Shown in pieces: positions 1 to 8,354 of a DNA stretch of 64,000 bases. The translations under genes were made by a program, and so were the position numbers. Within the stretch, counting starts at the first letter, position 1, and each line of letters opens with the position of its first letter. The DNA lies in contig CAWFFV010000056.1 of the NCBI GenBank assembly GCA_963814985.1, positions 153,233 through 217,232 on the forward strand, given 5' to 3'. Below the pieces are notes generated by a model. The model searched no databases, was not told where the DNA came from, and saw only the letters and a program-made list of their open reading frames with translations. The stretch comes from CAWFFV01 sp963814985 (lineage in GTDB: Bacteria; Chloroflexota; Ktedonobacteria; Ktedonobacterales; Ktedonobacteraceae).

Positions 1-776
1 GCACAGGCTTGCAGGTAGAGGTCAAGACACGCCTCTACAGCCTGGCCTATCAAGTTCGCAAGAGGACCATACTTGCCAGTATTTGCTTCGTTGAGTCCGT
101 GAATGTACCTTATCCTCCAATCCTTGAGCACGAGCGCAGGCGGATAGCCCTCACGCATGAGCATGAGGTTGAGCAGAAGGCGTCCTACTCTCCCATTCCC
201 ATCGACATAGGGATGTACTGCTTCAATGCCGTGGTGCGCAATGGCAGAACGTGTGATTGGTTCGTACTGCTTGCCCATGGGGCCATTGACCCATTCCACC
301 CACTCACGCATAAGCCTGGGCACATCACGGGCGGGTGGAGGAGTCATATTCGACCCTCTGATAAAGACAGGTACCACGCGCCATTGCCCTGCTTGAGCTT
401 CGTCGAGAATACTGGTCATAACGAGGCGATGCAATGTGAGAATGATATCCAGCGTGATGGGAGCGTTCCTTTGTTCGCCACTGACCAGGGAAACCACATA
501 ATCGTAGGCACGAGCATGGTTCGCGGCCTCCTGGTACTCGCGCAGACTGTGTCCGCCAACCGTCATGCCATAATCCACCACCATCTGTGTCTCGTGCAAA
601 CTAAGAGTATTGCCCTCAATGGCGTTGGAATGGTATGTGCTTAACACCTTCAAATCTTCATTGAGCCGGGCCAGCGTTCCTGGTGGCAATGGCCGATATC
701 GGTCAAGTGCTGCTTTCTTCTCGCGTAGACGCTCAGCAAGGCGGACATCCATGTGTGGCTTCTGCTGTCTACTCAT
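1..776 (-). CDS. Fic family protein (partial, 3' end outside window)
   Basis: Reads leftward from an ATG at 776-774 and is still open at the window edge, so about 258 N-terminal residues are visible and the C-terminus is missing. Residues 50-56 are SNAIEGN, which fits the inhibitory (S/T)xxxE(G/N) helix placed in front of the Fic core in self-inhibited Fic proteins. Residues 188-199, HPYVDGNGRVGR, fit the Fic active-site loop with its catalytic His. Fic proteins usually transfer AMP or another phosphate-linked group to a target protein hydroxyl; the target here is unknown. A proline-rich stretch (near 145-150) lies between the two motifs, as in the common Fic/DUF4172-like layout. Paired dyads at 813-896 lie just upstream and may control it. 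No frameshift was seen in the visible part. Confidence 0.88.
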   Translation of the reverse strand, partial: MSRQQKPHMDVRLAERLREKKAALDRYRPLPPGTLARLNEDLKVLSTYHSNAIEGNTLSLHETQMVVDYGMTVGGHSLREYQEAANHARAYDYVVSLVSGEQRNAPITLDIILTLHRLVMTSILDEAQAGQWRVVPVFIRGSNMTPPPARDVPRLMREWVEWVNGPMGKQYEPITRSAIAHHGIEAVHPYVDGNGRVGRLLLNLMLMREGYPPALVLKDWRIRYIHGLNEANTGKYGPLANLIGQAVEACLDLYLQAC

Positions 777-812
777 CAAATCCTCTCATCCTCTTTCTCT
801 CTTCACAATACT

Positions 813-896
813 TGTAACGGATTGCATCGATTCGTTCAATCCGTTACTATTATCGCCAATAATATAACGGATTACCTAAATCAATGCAATCCGTTA
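813..896. promoter_or_regulatory. Two tandem operator-like dyads upstream of fic
   Basis: Dyad 1 (813-847) pairs GTAACGGATTG with CAATCCGTTAC. Dyad 2 (865-896) pairs TAACGGATT with AATCCGTTA. The same half-site therefore occurs four times in 84 bases, centred about 50 bp apart, in an AT-rich stretch that also holds a likely promoter for the leftward Fic gene. This is the layout of an operator for a dimeric repressor. No regulator gene is adjacent, so the binding protein is unknown. Confidence 0.5.
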
Positions 897-957
897 CCAA
901 TAGGAGGATATCCAGCAAATTTTTGCCTTGAGAGAGAATGTCAAGGTGTAGGTTTCA

Positions 958-1512
958 TCACTTATGCATCTGCATCGGTGGATGATGTACCTCAGGAGAT
1001 CGCACCACCAGGAGTGGGAGCTTCGTACCATCAAGCACACGCTCTGTGACACTCCCCATAGCCCAACGCGTTACTCCTCCACGCCCATGCGTCGCCATTG
1101 CAATAATGTCATACCCATTTCCATCATCGTCACTCCGCTCTGCCTCTTCAACAATTGCCCCAGCAACATCTGTATTAACCTTGACTGAGGAGGTAGTGGA
1201 GAGTACCTGACCATCTTTGACGTTTGTGCAGAGACGATCTTCGATAATATGCAGATACGTCTCAGCTTTCTCTCTGGCTTGCTCCTCAATGGATAGATCA
1301 TTCGGCGTTTGACTTCCCCACCCTACATAGTGAGCTGAAAAGTTTATAACGCGTAACAGGTGTAATTTACCTTTGGCCGGAGATGCTAAATTTGCGACCA
1401 GTTGCGAGACTGGCTCCAAAACTGTCTCGGCCAGAGAAGAGCCGTCCAGAGTGACCAGGGCACGTATAGGGTGTGCACTTTCCAGAGAGGTTGGCACCAT
1501 CGCGTAGCACAA
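958..1512 (-). CDS. Universal stress protein domain (second half of a tandem UspA protein)
   Basis: A UspA domain of about 165 residues. The start has the usual strand ALVTLDGSSLAE, and the end has the ATP-binding signature GRGG-x8-GSVTERVL, followed by LPLLVVRSP. The nominal start is a TTG at 1512, but there is no good ribosome site there and the frame overlaps the preceding Usp domain by about 146 bases. The likely arrangement is one two-domain Usp protein of about 290 residues, split by a single-base shift near 1490. Usp proteins bind ATP and act in the cytoplasm in stress survival; the client process cannot be told from sequence. The stop at 958 leaves about 180 bases to the Fic gene. Confidence 0.75.
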   Translation of the reverse strand: MCYAMVPTSLESAHPIRALVTLDGSSLAETVLEPVSQLVANLASPAKGKLHLLRVINFSAHYVGWGSQTPNDLSIEEQAREKAETYLHIIEDRLCTNVKDGQVLSTTSSVKVNTDVAGAIVEEAERSDDDGNGYDIIAMATHGRGGVTRWAMGSVTERVLDGTKLPLLVVRSPEVHHPPMQMHK

Positions 1513-1936
1513 GCGTTGGGACAGAGCTATGACGTATCACCTTATGTGCAATGTTCCCTATCATCCAACGCTTAATCCCCGTTTCTCCGTGACTGCACAT
1601 AACAATCATATCTATATGCTGTGTACGCGCTACATCAATGATCTGGAGAGCAGGAGTACCTGTAAAGACGCCAACATCGGTGGCAATACCAGTTAATTCC
1701 TTCGACATCGTAATCTTAGCCAAATACCTGGTAGCACTAACAATGTCTTCTTCGAAAGTTTCTTGCATAAGCACTGACGACTCTGTCATGTACATGCCGA
1801 GGAATTCAGTCACGGTATTGACGACTCGTAAAAACAGAATTGATGCCTGCGAGGCACGGGCAATGCGTGCCGCAACAGGAATTGCATGCTCTGCCAGTTC
1901 TGACCCGTCCAGTGGGACAAGAATGCGCTTAATCAT
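1367..1936 (-). CDS. Universal stress protein domain (first half of a tandem UspA protein)
   Basis: Begins MIKRILVPLDGSELAEHA at an ATG (1936) with AAGGAG about 8 bases upstream, so this start is well supported. Residues 1-145 are a full UspA domain ending in CSHGETGIKRWMIGNIAHKV and VPTLVLRDG, which is the G-x2-G-x9-G ATP-loop region. Beyond residue about 147 the frame turns into low-quality sequence (CTPYTCPGHSGR), while the second Usp domain carries on in the next frame. This marks a frameshift near 1490. The two domains together look like the usual tandem Usp protein. It sits alone, divergent from the DUF983 and mgtA genes on the other strand. Confidence 0.8.
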   Translation of the reverse strand: MIKRILVPLDGSELAEHAIPVAARIARASQASILFLRVVNTVTEFLGMYMTESSVLMQETFEEDIVSATRYLAKITMSKELTGIATDVGVFTGTPALQIIDVARTQHIDMIVMCSHGETGIKRWMIGNIAHKVIRHSSVPTLVLRDGANLSGKCTPYTCPGHSGRLFSGRDSFGASLATGRKFSISGQR

Positions 1937-2254
1937 TAAAATGCTCCTTCATATCAGGTGATTTCTCTTTCTTTACAGGATAGGCTCCCAGAGTCACAGT
2001 ACTATCACTAGGCAAAATTTGCTCGTCACGACCCGGTCACAACACAGCATGCAATGAGATATCACACAGACCATGAGAGTGATGATAAAATAAAAGAATG
2101 AGCAGAATAATGGCATAACAGTTGATTAATCACTCAACTGCAAAGAAAGATAGAGAAGTATGACGATGAAACGAGCGCTTGTGCTCCTGACAAGAGGATT
2201 TTCTTACGCTGTCCGGTCTGTGGTGAAGGGAAACTGTTTCGTAGCTGGTTTAAA

Positions 2255-2527
2255 ATGTATGAGCGATGCCCAGAATGCAACTTTCGTTATGAACGCGAGG
2301 AAGGCTATTTTAGTAGTTCGATGGCGATCAACCTGATCATCAGTGAACTGCTGATCGCAGGTTTTACGGTTCCACTGGCCGCAAACCCTGACATCCCACT
2401 CATGCAATTATTCTTGTGGGGATGGCCTGCACCCATTCTTTTACCATTACTCTTCTATCACCATAGCCGTAGCATGTGGATGAGTATTGACCACCTGTTC
2501 CATCCTATCGAACGTACAACTATTTAG
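2255..2527 (+). CDS. DUF983 family small membrane protein (start uncertain)
   Basis: A short protein with two Cys pairs and two hydrophobic segments, as in DUF983. From the first ATG (2255) it reads MYERCPECNFRYEREEGYF, then two membrane stretches. The first half of the zinc-ribbon-like motif, CPVCGEGKLFRSWFK, is encoded in the same frame immediately upstream (2210-2254). The frame is open back to about 2129, so the real protein starts upstream, either at a CTG at 2138 or at the ATG at 2163 after a one-base shift. The function of DUF983 proteins is not established. The next gene downstream is mgtA. Confidence 0.65.
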   Translation: MYERCPECNFRYEREEGYFSSSMAINLIISELLIAGFTVPLAANPDIPLMQLFLWGWPAPILLPLLFYHHSRSMWMSIDHLFHPIERTTI

Positions 2528-2640
2528 CCCCTACCTGTATGCTGATAGAGATATTCATGCACGCAAATGTGATCTGTTCGTGATATCGCCACAGTAAGGT
2601 TAGGAGGGAGAGACGTAAGAGAGATTGAGCGGAGCAGACT

Positions 2641-5190
2641 ATGCATGGACAGGTTATACAGGAACCATCCACAGTAAGTCAGGAAGGTTCCCAGCGTATT
2701 CCCCTAGCAGACTTATTTGGGCAGTTACAGAGCAGTGAACATGGCTTGACCAGCGAAGATGCCAGCAAACGGCTAGCAGAGTTTGGCCCCAACGAGCCTG
2801 CGAAGGTGCAACATACAACAGGGATCAAACAATTTCTTCTGCTGTTTGCTAATCCGTTAGTAATTATTTTGCTGATTGCCAGTGCGGTTTCAATATTTCT
2901 GGGCGACATCATCAATGCAAGTATCATTGTGACGATGGTGCTCCTGGGTATTATACTAAACTTTGTTCAGACCTATCGCTCACAGCAAGTCATTGAGCGA
3001 CTGCGCGCAGGTGTGGCTCCTACGGCCATGGTGCTGCGCGATGGCACCTGGATTGAGCTGGCGCGTCGTCAAGTGGTTCCTGGAGATGTAATCCGTCTGG
3101 CAGCAGGCGACCTTGTGCCCGCAGATGGTCGCCTTCTACAAACCACAGACTTACATGTTCAGCAAGCAGCTCTGACCGGGGAATCCATGCCTGTTGAGAA
3201 GTCCGCAAGTGAGACTGAGGCTACGTCTCTGGGTCTCACCGACGCATATGATAGCGTCTTTCTCGGTACTTCAGTCGTGAGCGGTACAGGAATAGCATTG
3301 ATTACTGCGACGGGACACAAGACAACCTTTGGCGATATTGCGGCACGTCTGCAACAACGCCCTCCAGAGACAGAGTTTGAACGCGGCTTGCGCGGTTTTG
3401 GTTTGCTGATTATGGAGACCGTCTTCTTTCTGGTCCTCTTCGTTTTTATCGTCAGTGCTGCCTTTAAACACAATTTCTTTGAGTCTATTCTCTTTGCCAT
3501 CGCCCTGGCAGTCGGACTTACCCCAGAGTTCCTCCCTATGATTACGACGGTGACTCTGGCACAGGGTGCCTCGCGTATGGCAAAGCAAAAAGTAATCGTT
3601 AAGCATCTGGAATCCATTCAGAACTTTGGTAGTATTGATGTGCTTTGTAGTGACAAGACGGGCACGTTAACCAGCGGTGAAACAAAACTCCACCAGCATC
3701 TTGATCTATTGGATGCTTCTTCTGAACGTGTTTTGCTCTTCTCTTACCTCAATAGTTTTTATGAAACAGGGATCAAAAGTCCACTGGATGCCGCCATTTT
3801 ACAACACGAACCACTGGATATCAGCGCCTACAGCAAGCTTGCCGAGATTCCGTTTGACTTTGAACGCCGCCGACTCTCCGTGATCGTACAACATAATGAG
3901 GAGCGGTTACTGATCACCAAAGGTGCTCCGGAGAGTGTAATAGCCGTGTGCTCTGCATACGAGATTAATGGTGAACGCAAAGTGCTGGATGCCGAGTCCA
4001 GGGCCAGATATGCCACAAGCTACCAGCATCTCAGTGCCCAGGGATTTCGCATTCTGGCGATTGCCTATCGTTCGTTACCACAGCAGGCAAGCTATCGCAG
4101 GACCGATGAGCAAGATCTGATACTCCTTGGCTTCCTGACCTTTGCTGATCCTCCTCTGACAGATGTCGCTGAGGTACTCCAGGCGCTCAAACGTGATGGC
4201 GTACAGGTGAAGATTTTGACGGGCGATAATGAACTGGTCACACGCTATGTTTGCTCGCAGGTTGGGTTGGATGGAGGTCGGATCATTCTTGGTAGTGAGA
4301 TGGAGCATATGAGCGATGCCGCGCTGGCCCACATCGTGGAGCAAACTCACATCTTTGCACGCGTCTCTCCTGCGCAGAAAAACCGTATTATTCTCGCTCT
4401 TAAGAGTCGCCATCACGTCGTAGGATACATAGGCGATGGCATCAATGACGCTCCTTCCTTGCATACCGCAGATGTGGGTATCTCGGTCTCCAGCGCAGTT
4501 GATGTGGCAAAGGATGCAGCTTCCATTATTCTGCTGGAGCATAGTCTAAAGGTTTTGCACAACGGTATCATTGAGGGACGCAAAGCCTTTGGCAACGTTA
4601 TCAAATACCTGCTGATGGGGACTAGTTCCAACTTTGGCAATATGTTTAGTATGGCTGGGGCATTTGCCTTCTTACCGTTCCTTCCCATGTTGCCAACGCA
4701 GATCTTACTCAACAACTTTCTATATGATCTGGCTCAGATCACCATTCCAACCGATAATGTTGACCCGACCTTTATCCAGAAGCCACAACGCTGGAATATC
4801 AAACTCATTCGTGACTTTATGATCTTTATCGGTCCTATCAGTTCTATCTACGACTTCCTGACCTTTTTCATTTTGCTGGCTGTCTTCCACGCCTCTGCAA
4901 CGCTCTTCCATACAGGCTGGTTTGTCGAATCACTGGCAACACAAACACTCGTGCTGTTTGTCATTCGCACAGCATCCAACCCATTACGAAGTCGTCCTAG
5001 CATCCCATTAACCATCACAACGTTAACAATAGTAGCAGTAGGCATCATCCTGCCATTTACGCCGCTGGCTGGTCCTCTTGGTTTCATGCCATTGCCTGCC
5101 CTCTACTACCTCTTTCTCGCAGGGATGACGATCACTTATCTGCTCCTGGTACAGTTAGTCAAGCACTACTTGATGAAGAGGATCAGCTAA
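2641..5190 (+). CDS. mgtA: Magnesium-translocating P-type ATPase (MgtA-like)
   Basis: 849 residues, uninterrupted. In order: N-terminal cation-ATPase domain; the A-domain TGE motif (LTGESMPVEK); the membrane PEFLPM segment (GLTPEFLPM) in place of the PEGL of Ca2+ pumps, as in type IIIB pumps; the phosphorylation motif SDKTGTLTSGE; a P-domain stretch LLFSYLNSFYETGIKSPLD typical of MgtA/MgtB; the hinge GDGINDAPSL; and a C-terminal set of membrane helices. The family moves Mg2+ into the cell at the cost of ATP. Slightly shorter than the enterobacterial proteins (about 900). ATG at 2641 has GGAG six bases upstream. No Mg-sensing leader was recognised in the short upstream gap. Confidence 0.93.
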   Translation: MHGQVIQEPSTVSQEGSQRIPLADLFGQLQSSEHGLTSEDASKRLAEFGPNEPAKVQHTTGIKQFLLLFANPLVIILLIASAVSIFLGDIINASIIVTMVLLGIILNFVQTYRSQQVIERLRAGVAPTAMVLRDGTWIELARRQVVPGDVIRLAAGDLVPADGRLLQTTDLHVQQAALTGESMPVEKSASETEATSLGLTDAYDSVFLGTSVVSGTGIALITATGHKTTFGDIAARLQQRPPETEFERGLRGFGLLIMETVFFLVLFVFIVSAAFKHNFFESILFAIALAVGLTPEFLPMITTVTLAQGASRMAKQKVIVKHLESIQNFGSIDVLCSDKTGTLTSGETKLHQHLDLLDASSERVLLFSYLNSFYETGIKSPLDAAILQHEPLDISAYSKLAEIPFDFERRRLSVIVQHNEERLLITKGAPESVIAVCSAYEINGERKVLDAESRARYATSYQHLSAQGFRILAIAYRSLPQQASYRRTDEQDLILLGFLTFADPPLTDVAEVLQALKRDGVQVKILTGDNELVTRYVCSQVGLDGGRIILGSEMEHMSDAALAHIVEQTHIFARVSPAQKNRIILALKSRHHVVGYIGDGINDAPSLHTADVGISVSSAVDVAKDAASIILLEHSLKVLHNGIIEGRKAFGNVIKYLLMGTSSNFGNMFSMAGAFAFLPFLPMLPTQILLNNFLYDLAQITIPTDNVDPTFIQKPQRWNIKLIRDFMIFIGPISSIYDFLTFFILLAVFHASATLFHTGWFVESLATQTLVLFVIRTASNPLRSRPSIPLTITTLTIVAVGIILPFTPLAGPLGFMPLPALYYLFLAGMTITYLLLVQLVKHYLMKRIS

Positions 5191-5221
5191 TAGGCCTGTC
5201 CATGTAGGAGTCAGACCTGAC

Positions 5222-5943
5222 TCACTGTTTCGTTCCAATATGAATAGCCACCCAGGCCTCCGCAGGATGATGAAAGTGCACATTGCTCCAGCCGCACGCC
5301 TCCATGATCTCCTTCAGCCTGGGGGCATTGGGGAAATTCTTGAGAGTTTGGGGCAGATACTGGTATGGCATCGAGATTTCTGACCGAAGAATACGTGCCG
5401 AAGAAGGGCGCACATTTGTAGAAGTAGAAATGAAACAGCGTTCGCAAGGCTTTGCCTGGAGGATGGCTGACCTCTAAGCAGATCACACGACCGCCAGGAC
5501 GCACGACGCGCAGCATCTCCCGAAACCCCTGCTCAGGGTCCGCAAGGGTGCGCACGAGAAAGGCTGAAACAGCAGCTATCCACACTATTGTCAGGTAAAT
5601 CAAGATGCTCCGCATCCCCAACTCGCAGTTCGACCCCGGCTCTCCAGTTCTCGTTGTCGAAGTTTCAGGCATCCCTGCGCAAGCATCTCTGGTGTGAAGT
5701 CTATGCCGATCAGATGGGCATCAGGATCAGAGGCTTGCAGAAGAGCAATAGCAAAATCTGCTGATACCGATGCCCAACTCCAGCCCGGTTTCTCCCCGGC
5801 CCCAGAGAAAGATAACGCGCCGCACGCTCTCGCCAGGAACGGATCAGACCAAAGCTTATCAAAAGGCTCATCGCATCATAAACATCCGCGATATGGCAAA
5901 AGGTGGGGTGAAGAGAGAGAGGTTTATCGGCTACCTTACTCAT
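5222..5943 (-). CDS. UbiE/MenG-like SAM methyltransferase (frameshifted)
   Basis: Three overlapping frames together give a UbiE-type protein. The start MSKVADKPLSLHPTF is followed by VYDAMSLLISFGLIRSWR, like the YDxMNxLMSFGxxRxWR opening of UbiE. The middle has a glycine-rich SAM loop and LIGIDFTPEML. The later part has LADPEQGFREMLRVVRPGGRVICLE and then MPYQYLPQTLKNFPNAPRLKEIMEACGW. At least two single-base shifts separate the pieces (near 5400 and 5600-5700). UbiE/MenG methylates the quinone ring in menaquinone or ubiquinone synthesis; it could also be a relative acting on another substrate. Its ATG overlaps the stop of the upstream membrane protein by a few bases, so the two are probably co-transcribed. 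Confidence 0.72.
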
Positions 5944-6431
5944 GAGCTGATTCCTCTGGAGATCTACTCCGCTGCCAATAGTAGGTCAAGGTGCGCTGGA
6001 GATAAATGAGCAGAGCGCCTGCAACTCCACCAATTGGAAGCGTAATATCCATCTCCACATAGACCAGACTGTACAGAGAAAATAGCCCGGACAATACCAG
6101 TAGCCCTAGCCCACCAATGAACAACCACATGAGATAATGAGCAACAAAACCAGTCACTACGCCAGTATAGATACCGCGACCGAACGTTGCACGCCTGGGT
6201 TTTACGACAACACCCCGCCAGATGGGGAAACCAGCCAGCAGGGCAGCCGGAGGGACGCCCACCAGGTAGTAGGAGAGAGGGAAAAATCAAGTCTGATAGT
6301 CCTATCATCCTCATAAAGGAGAGAGAGAGGATAACTGCGATTTCTGAAGCCAGGATAATACCAATACCCAGCAGTAACCAGAAAATCTTGGGAGGTGGAA
6401 CAGACAACATTTCAGAGTGCAAAGATGGCAT
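5936..6431 (-). CDS. Uncharacterised membrane protein (frameshifted)
   Basis: Starts MPSLHSEMLSVPPPKIFW at 6431. Frame one carries two hydrophobic segments up to about 6280. The second frame (5936-6262) carries two or three more (TGVVTGFVAHYLMWLFIGGLGLLVLSG is part of one) and ends ESAHE. The two fragments join through a one-base shift around 6260 into a protein of about 165 residues with four or five membrane helices. I recognise no family. Its stop overlaps the start of the UbiE-like methyltransferase. Two strong dyads at 6550-6633 lie directly upstream and probably control this gene pair. Confidence 0.6.
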
Positions 6432-6549
6432 GATTGGTTGCTCCTTTCTCTTTGCAATCGGAGATACGATTTTCCTCTTTTTGCTGCTTTGCAGTAGAAG
6501 CTACATGTGCTTGCTATACTTCTCCTCTTCTACTTTGCTATCTTGCAAC

Positions 6550-6633
6550 ATAAAAGTAAATGCGTTTTACTTTTATAGAATATAGCATAATTAACTGCGA
6601 CGGTCAAGAAAAAGCAAACGTGTTTACTTTTTC
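6550..6633. promoter_or_regulatory. Two operator-like dyads (AAAAGTAAA / TTTACTTTT)
   Basis: Dyad 1: ATAAAAGTAAA at 6550-6560 pairs exactly with TTTACTTTTAT at 6566-6576 across TGCGT. Dyad 2: AAAAAGCAAAC at 6609-6619 pairs, with one mismatch, with GTTTACTTTTT at 6622-6632. Centres are about 58 bases apart. The half-site is the same in both. They sit upstream of the leftward membrane protein/methyltransferase pair and look like a double operator. The cognate regulator is not in the window as far as I can tell. Confidence 0.5.
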
Positions 6634-6647
6634 CGTTCTTGCGGGTA

Positions 6648-6689
6648 ATACAACTCTGAACTTTCTGATGCGTAGATAAAACAATCAGG
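6648..6689 (+). repeat. Direct repeat, copy 1 (duplicated 5' region)
   Basis: The stretch containing TACAACTCTGAACTTTCTG and GCGTAGATAAAACAAT recurs with few changes at 7878-7919. A second matching block follows each copy (6850-6880 and 7940-7972: GGAGG, AACGCATTA, ATGCCACAAAT). In this copy a 140-base hairpin element separates the two blocks. Confidence 0.7.
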
Positions 6690-6828
6690 TAAAGGTCTGC
6701 TCACCACCTGTGGTGGCTCGCTCTTGTTGTGTGTGGGTTGTGTTGTCGAGGACGGTGCGGCGCAACCGTCCTACGGACAACACAAACCCACACACAACGG
6801 CCTGAGAAGCGCCTTCGGCGCTGAGGAT
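6686..6828. repeat. Palindromic hairpin element, copy 1
   Basis: Outer conserved segments are GGTCTGCTCACCACCTG plus GGTGGCTCGCTC on the left and AAGCGCCTTCGGCGCTGAGGA on the right. The inner stem pairs GTTGTGTGTGGGTT with AACCCACACACAAC and closes on TGCGGCGCA. Same family as the copies near 9.4, 20.1, 29.4 and 38.6 kb. Confidence 0.8.
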
Positions 6829-6882
6829 ATTCTGGAACAGGAGGCTGGAGGAACGCATTACGATGCCACAAATAGACCCCCG

Positions 6883-7837
6883 ATGAACCATGCGGTAAGC
6901 TACTCACCCCACAAGAGCAGCACAGGATTGCTGCTCTACGCCCGGTATCTGGTTTGCTGTTACCGCCTGGGGAGCCTCATTTGTTGCTGCGCGATTGCTT
7001 TTACATGCTCAAAATGCTCAACAGGTTTCTCTCGGTCCCCTACTGTACTGGCCGCTTTACGTTTCAGCATTGCCTCCCTCTTCTTTTCTCATACCGCTGA
7101 TCAGAGCTATCATTCGACATCTGGTTTCCGGTCGCCATTTCTTACGATGGCTTTCCTGGGACAAATCGCCTTTTCGCTGTATTTCTGGTTACAATATACA
7201 GGTGTACAGCAGACGAATGCCAGCATTGCTTCGATCCTTGTAGTTGGTCTGATTCCCGTAGTTACTGCCTTCCTAGCGCAATTTATCGGGAGAGAGCCGT
7301 TGAGCTTTCTCAAGTTTGCGGCTTTACTGCTTGGTCTGGTCGGTGTAACAATCATTGTCTTTCAGAAACCCATCCAGATATCACTAACATCTGGTTTTCT
7401 CTTTGGAGCATTGTGTCTGGTGGGCAATGCCCTGGCTTTCGCCGTCTATTCAACACTGAGCAAACGCTGGATGCAGAATATTTCTCCTCTGGTGATGACG
7501 GGGGGTACAATGATGAGTGGTGCACTCAGTCTATTACTACTCTCGCTCGCCAATCCGGCCAATAACCACTGGAGCGATGTACTCAAATTGGACCTGATCC
7601 AGTGGGTGGCGCTATTTTTTCTGGCTCTGGTTTGCTCAGTGATCGCTTATTTTGTCTACAACATGGCCCTGACTAGGTGTCAACGCCTCACGTGTAGCAG
7701 TCTACATTTACTTAGAGCCAGTGGTGGCTATATTGCTAGGGGTGACATTGCTTGGTGAATGGCTGAACTGGCAAACCAGCCTTGGCGCAATAGCGATTGG
7801 TTGCTCGGTAATCATTGTAAATCGAATCAAGAAATGA
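6883..7837 (+). CDS. EamA/DMT-type drug/metabolite transporter (frameshifted)
   Basis: Pieces in three frames add up to a ten-helix EamA transporter. N-terminal: VTAWGASFVAARLLLHAQNAQQVSLGP. Middle: one long frame with TNASIASILVVGLIPVVTA, the usual EamA signature, then LGLVGVTIIVFQKP and the second repeat's GNALAFAVYSTLSKRW. C-terminal: VAVYIYLEPVVAILLG, then a final helix ending IVNRIKK at a TGA (7835-7837). Shifts occur near 6955, 7040 and 7675. The start at ATG 6883 is a guess. The family exports or imports small metabolites through the inner membrane; the substrate cannot be read. The ATG at 6872 upstream (MPQID..) is a short dead end that copies the start of the next gene. Confidence 0.78.
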
Positions 7838-7877
7838 GGGGCTCGCTGGTAATGCTAAAGCATCTGTTATTGCAAGC

Positions 7878-7919
7878 AATACAACTCTGGACTTTCTGCA
7901 TGCGTAGATAGAACAATTA
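7878..7919 (+). repeat. Direct repeat, copy 2 (duplicated 5' region)
   Basis: Matches 6648-6689 over about 42 bases and forms the upstream region of the small gene at 7957. Here nothing is inserted between this block and the ribosome-site block GGAGGGACAACGCATTATG. Confidence 0.7.
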
Positions 7920-7956
7920 GAACTTATATATAGATCAGTTGGAGGGACAACGCATT

Positions 7957-8348
7957 ATGATGCCACAAATGGACTCAAGTGAACCAATCCGTGAACGAGC
8001 AAGCTCTGCCTATGGAAGATATGAGGGACAGGGATATACTCAACAACGTCCTCCCTACGGGCCACAAAGCGGTCCGGACGACGAAGATTTTGTTGACTCG
8101 CTCGCCCAACGACTCTCACAGCATATGGCCCAGGGACCAGCAGGTAAGTTGCAATCAGGTGCAAGGCAAAGGATTTCTTCTGGTCAACGTCTGGCGCTGG
8201 CTATTGTTTCGATCGTTATGCTTATCCCACTCGCGGGTATCCTGGTGGCTGGCTGGACAAAACGTGGGAGGACTGTTCGCCTTCGGTAGGAGCTTGTTTA
8301 GCCATTTTCCTGATCAATGCTGTGTTTAATGATGGTCACCGAAGCTAA
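7957..8348 (+). CDS. Small membrane protein of unknown function (frameshifted)
   Basis: ATG ATG at 7957 follows GGAGGGA at 7941. The protein starts MMPQMDSSEPIRERASSAYG, has a Gln/Pro/Gly-rich soluble part to about residue 75, then a hydrophobic helix (LALAIVSIVMLIPLAGILVAG). After two one-base shifts (about 8258 and 8286) the pieces LFAFG and ACLAIFLINAVFND give a second helix, ending at TAA 8348. I recognise no family. Its 5' end (ribosome site and first codons) was copied upstream in front of the EamA transporter. Confidence 0.6.
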
Positions 8349-8354
8349 TCATTT

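Noticed and set aside
9..644. Long plus-strand frame at the window start
   Set aside because: It is the antisense of the Fic gene; the minus strand carries the clear Fic motifs.
6724..6882. N-terminal extension of the EamA frame
   Set aside because: It runs through the hairpin element; the EamA homology begins later.
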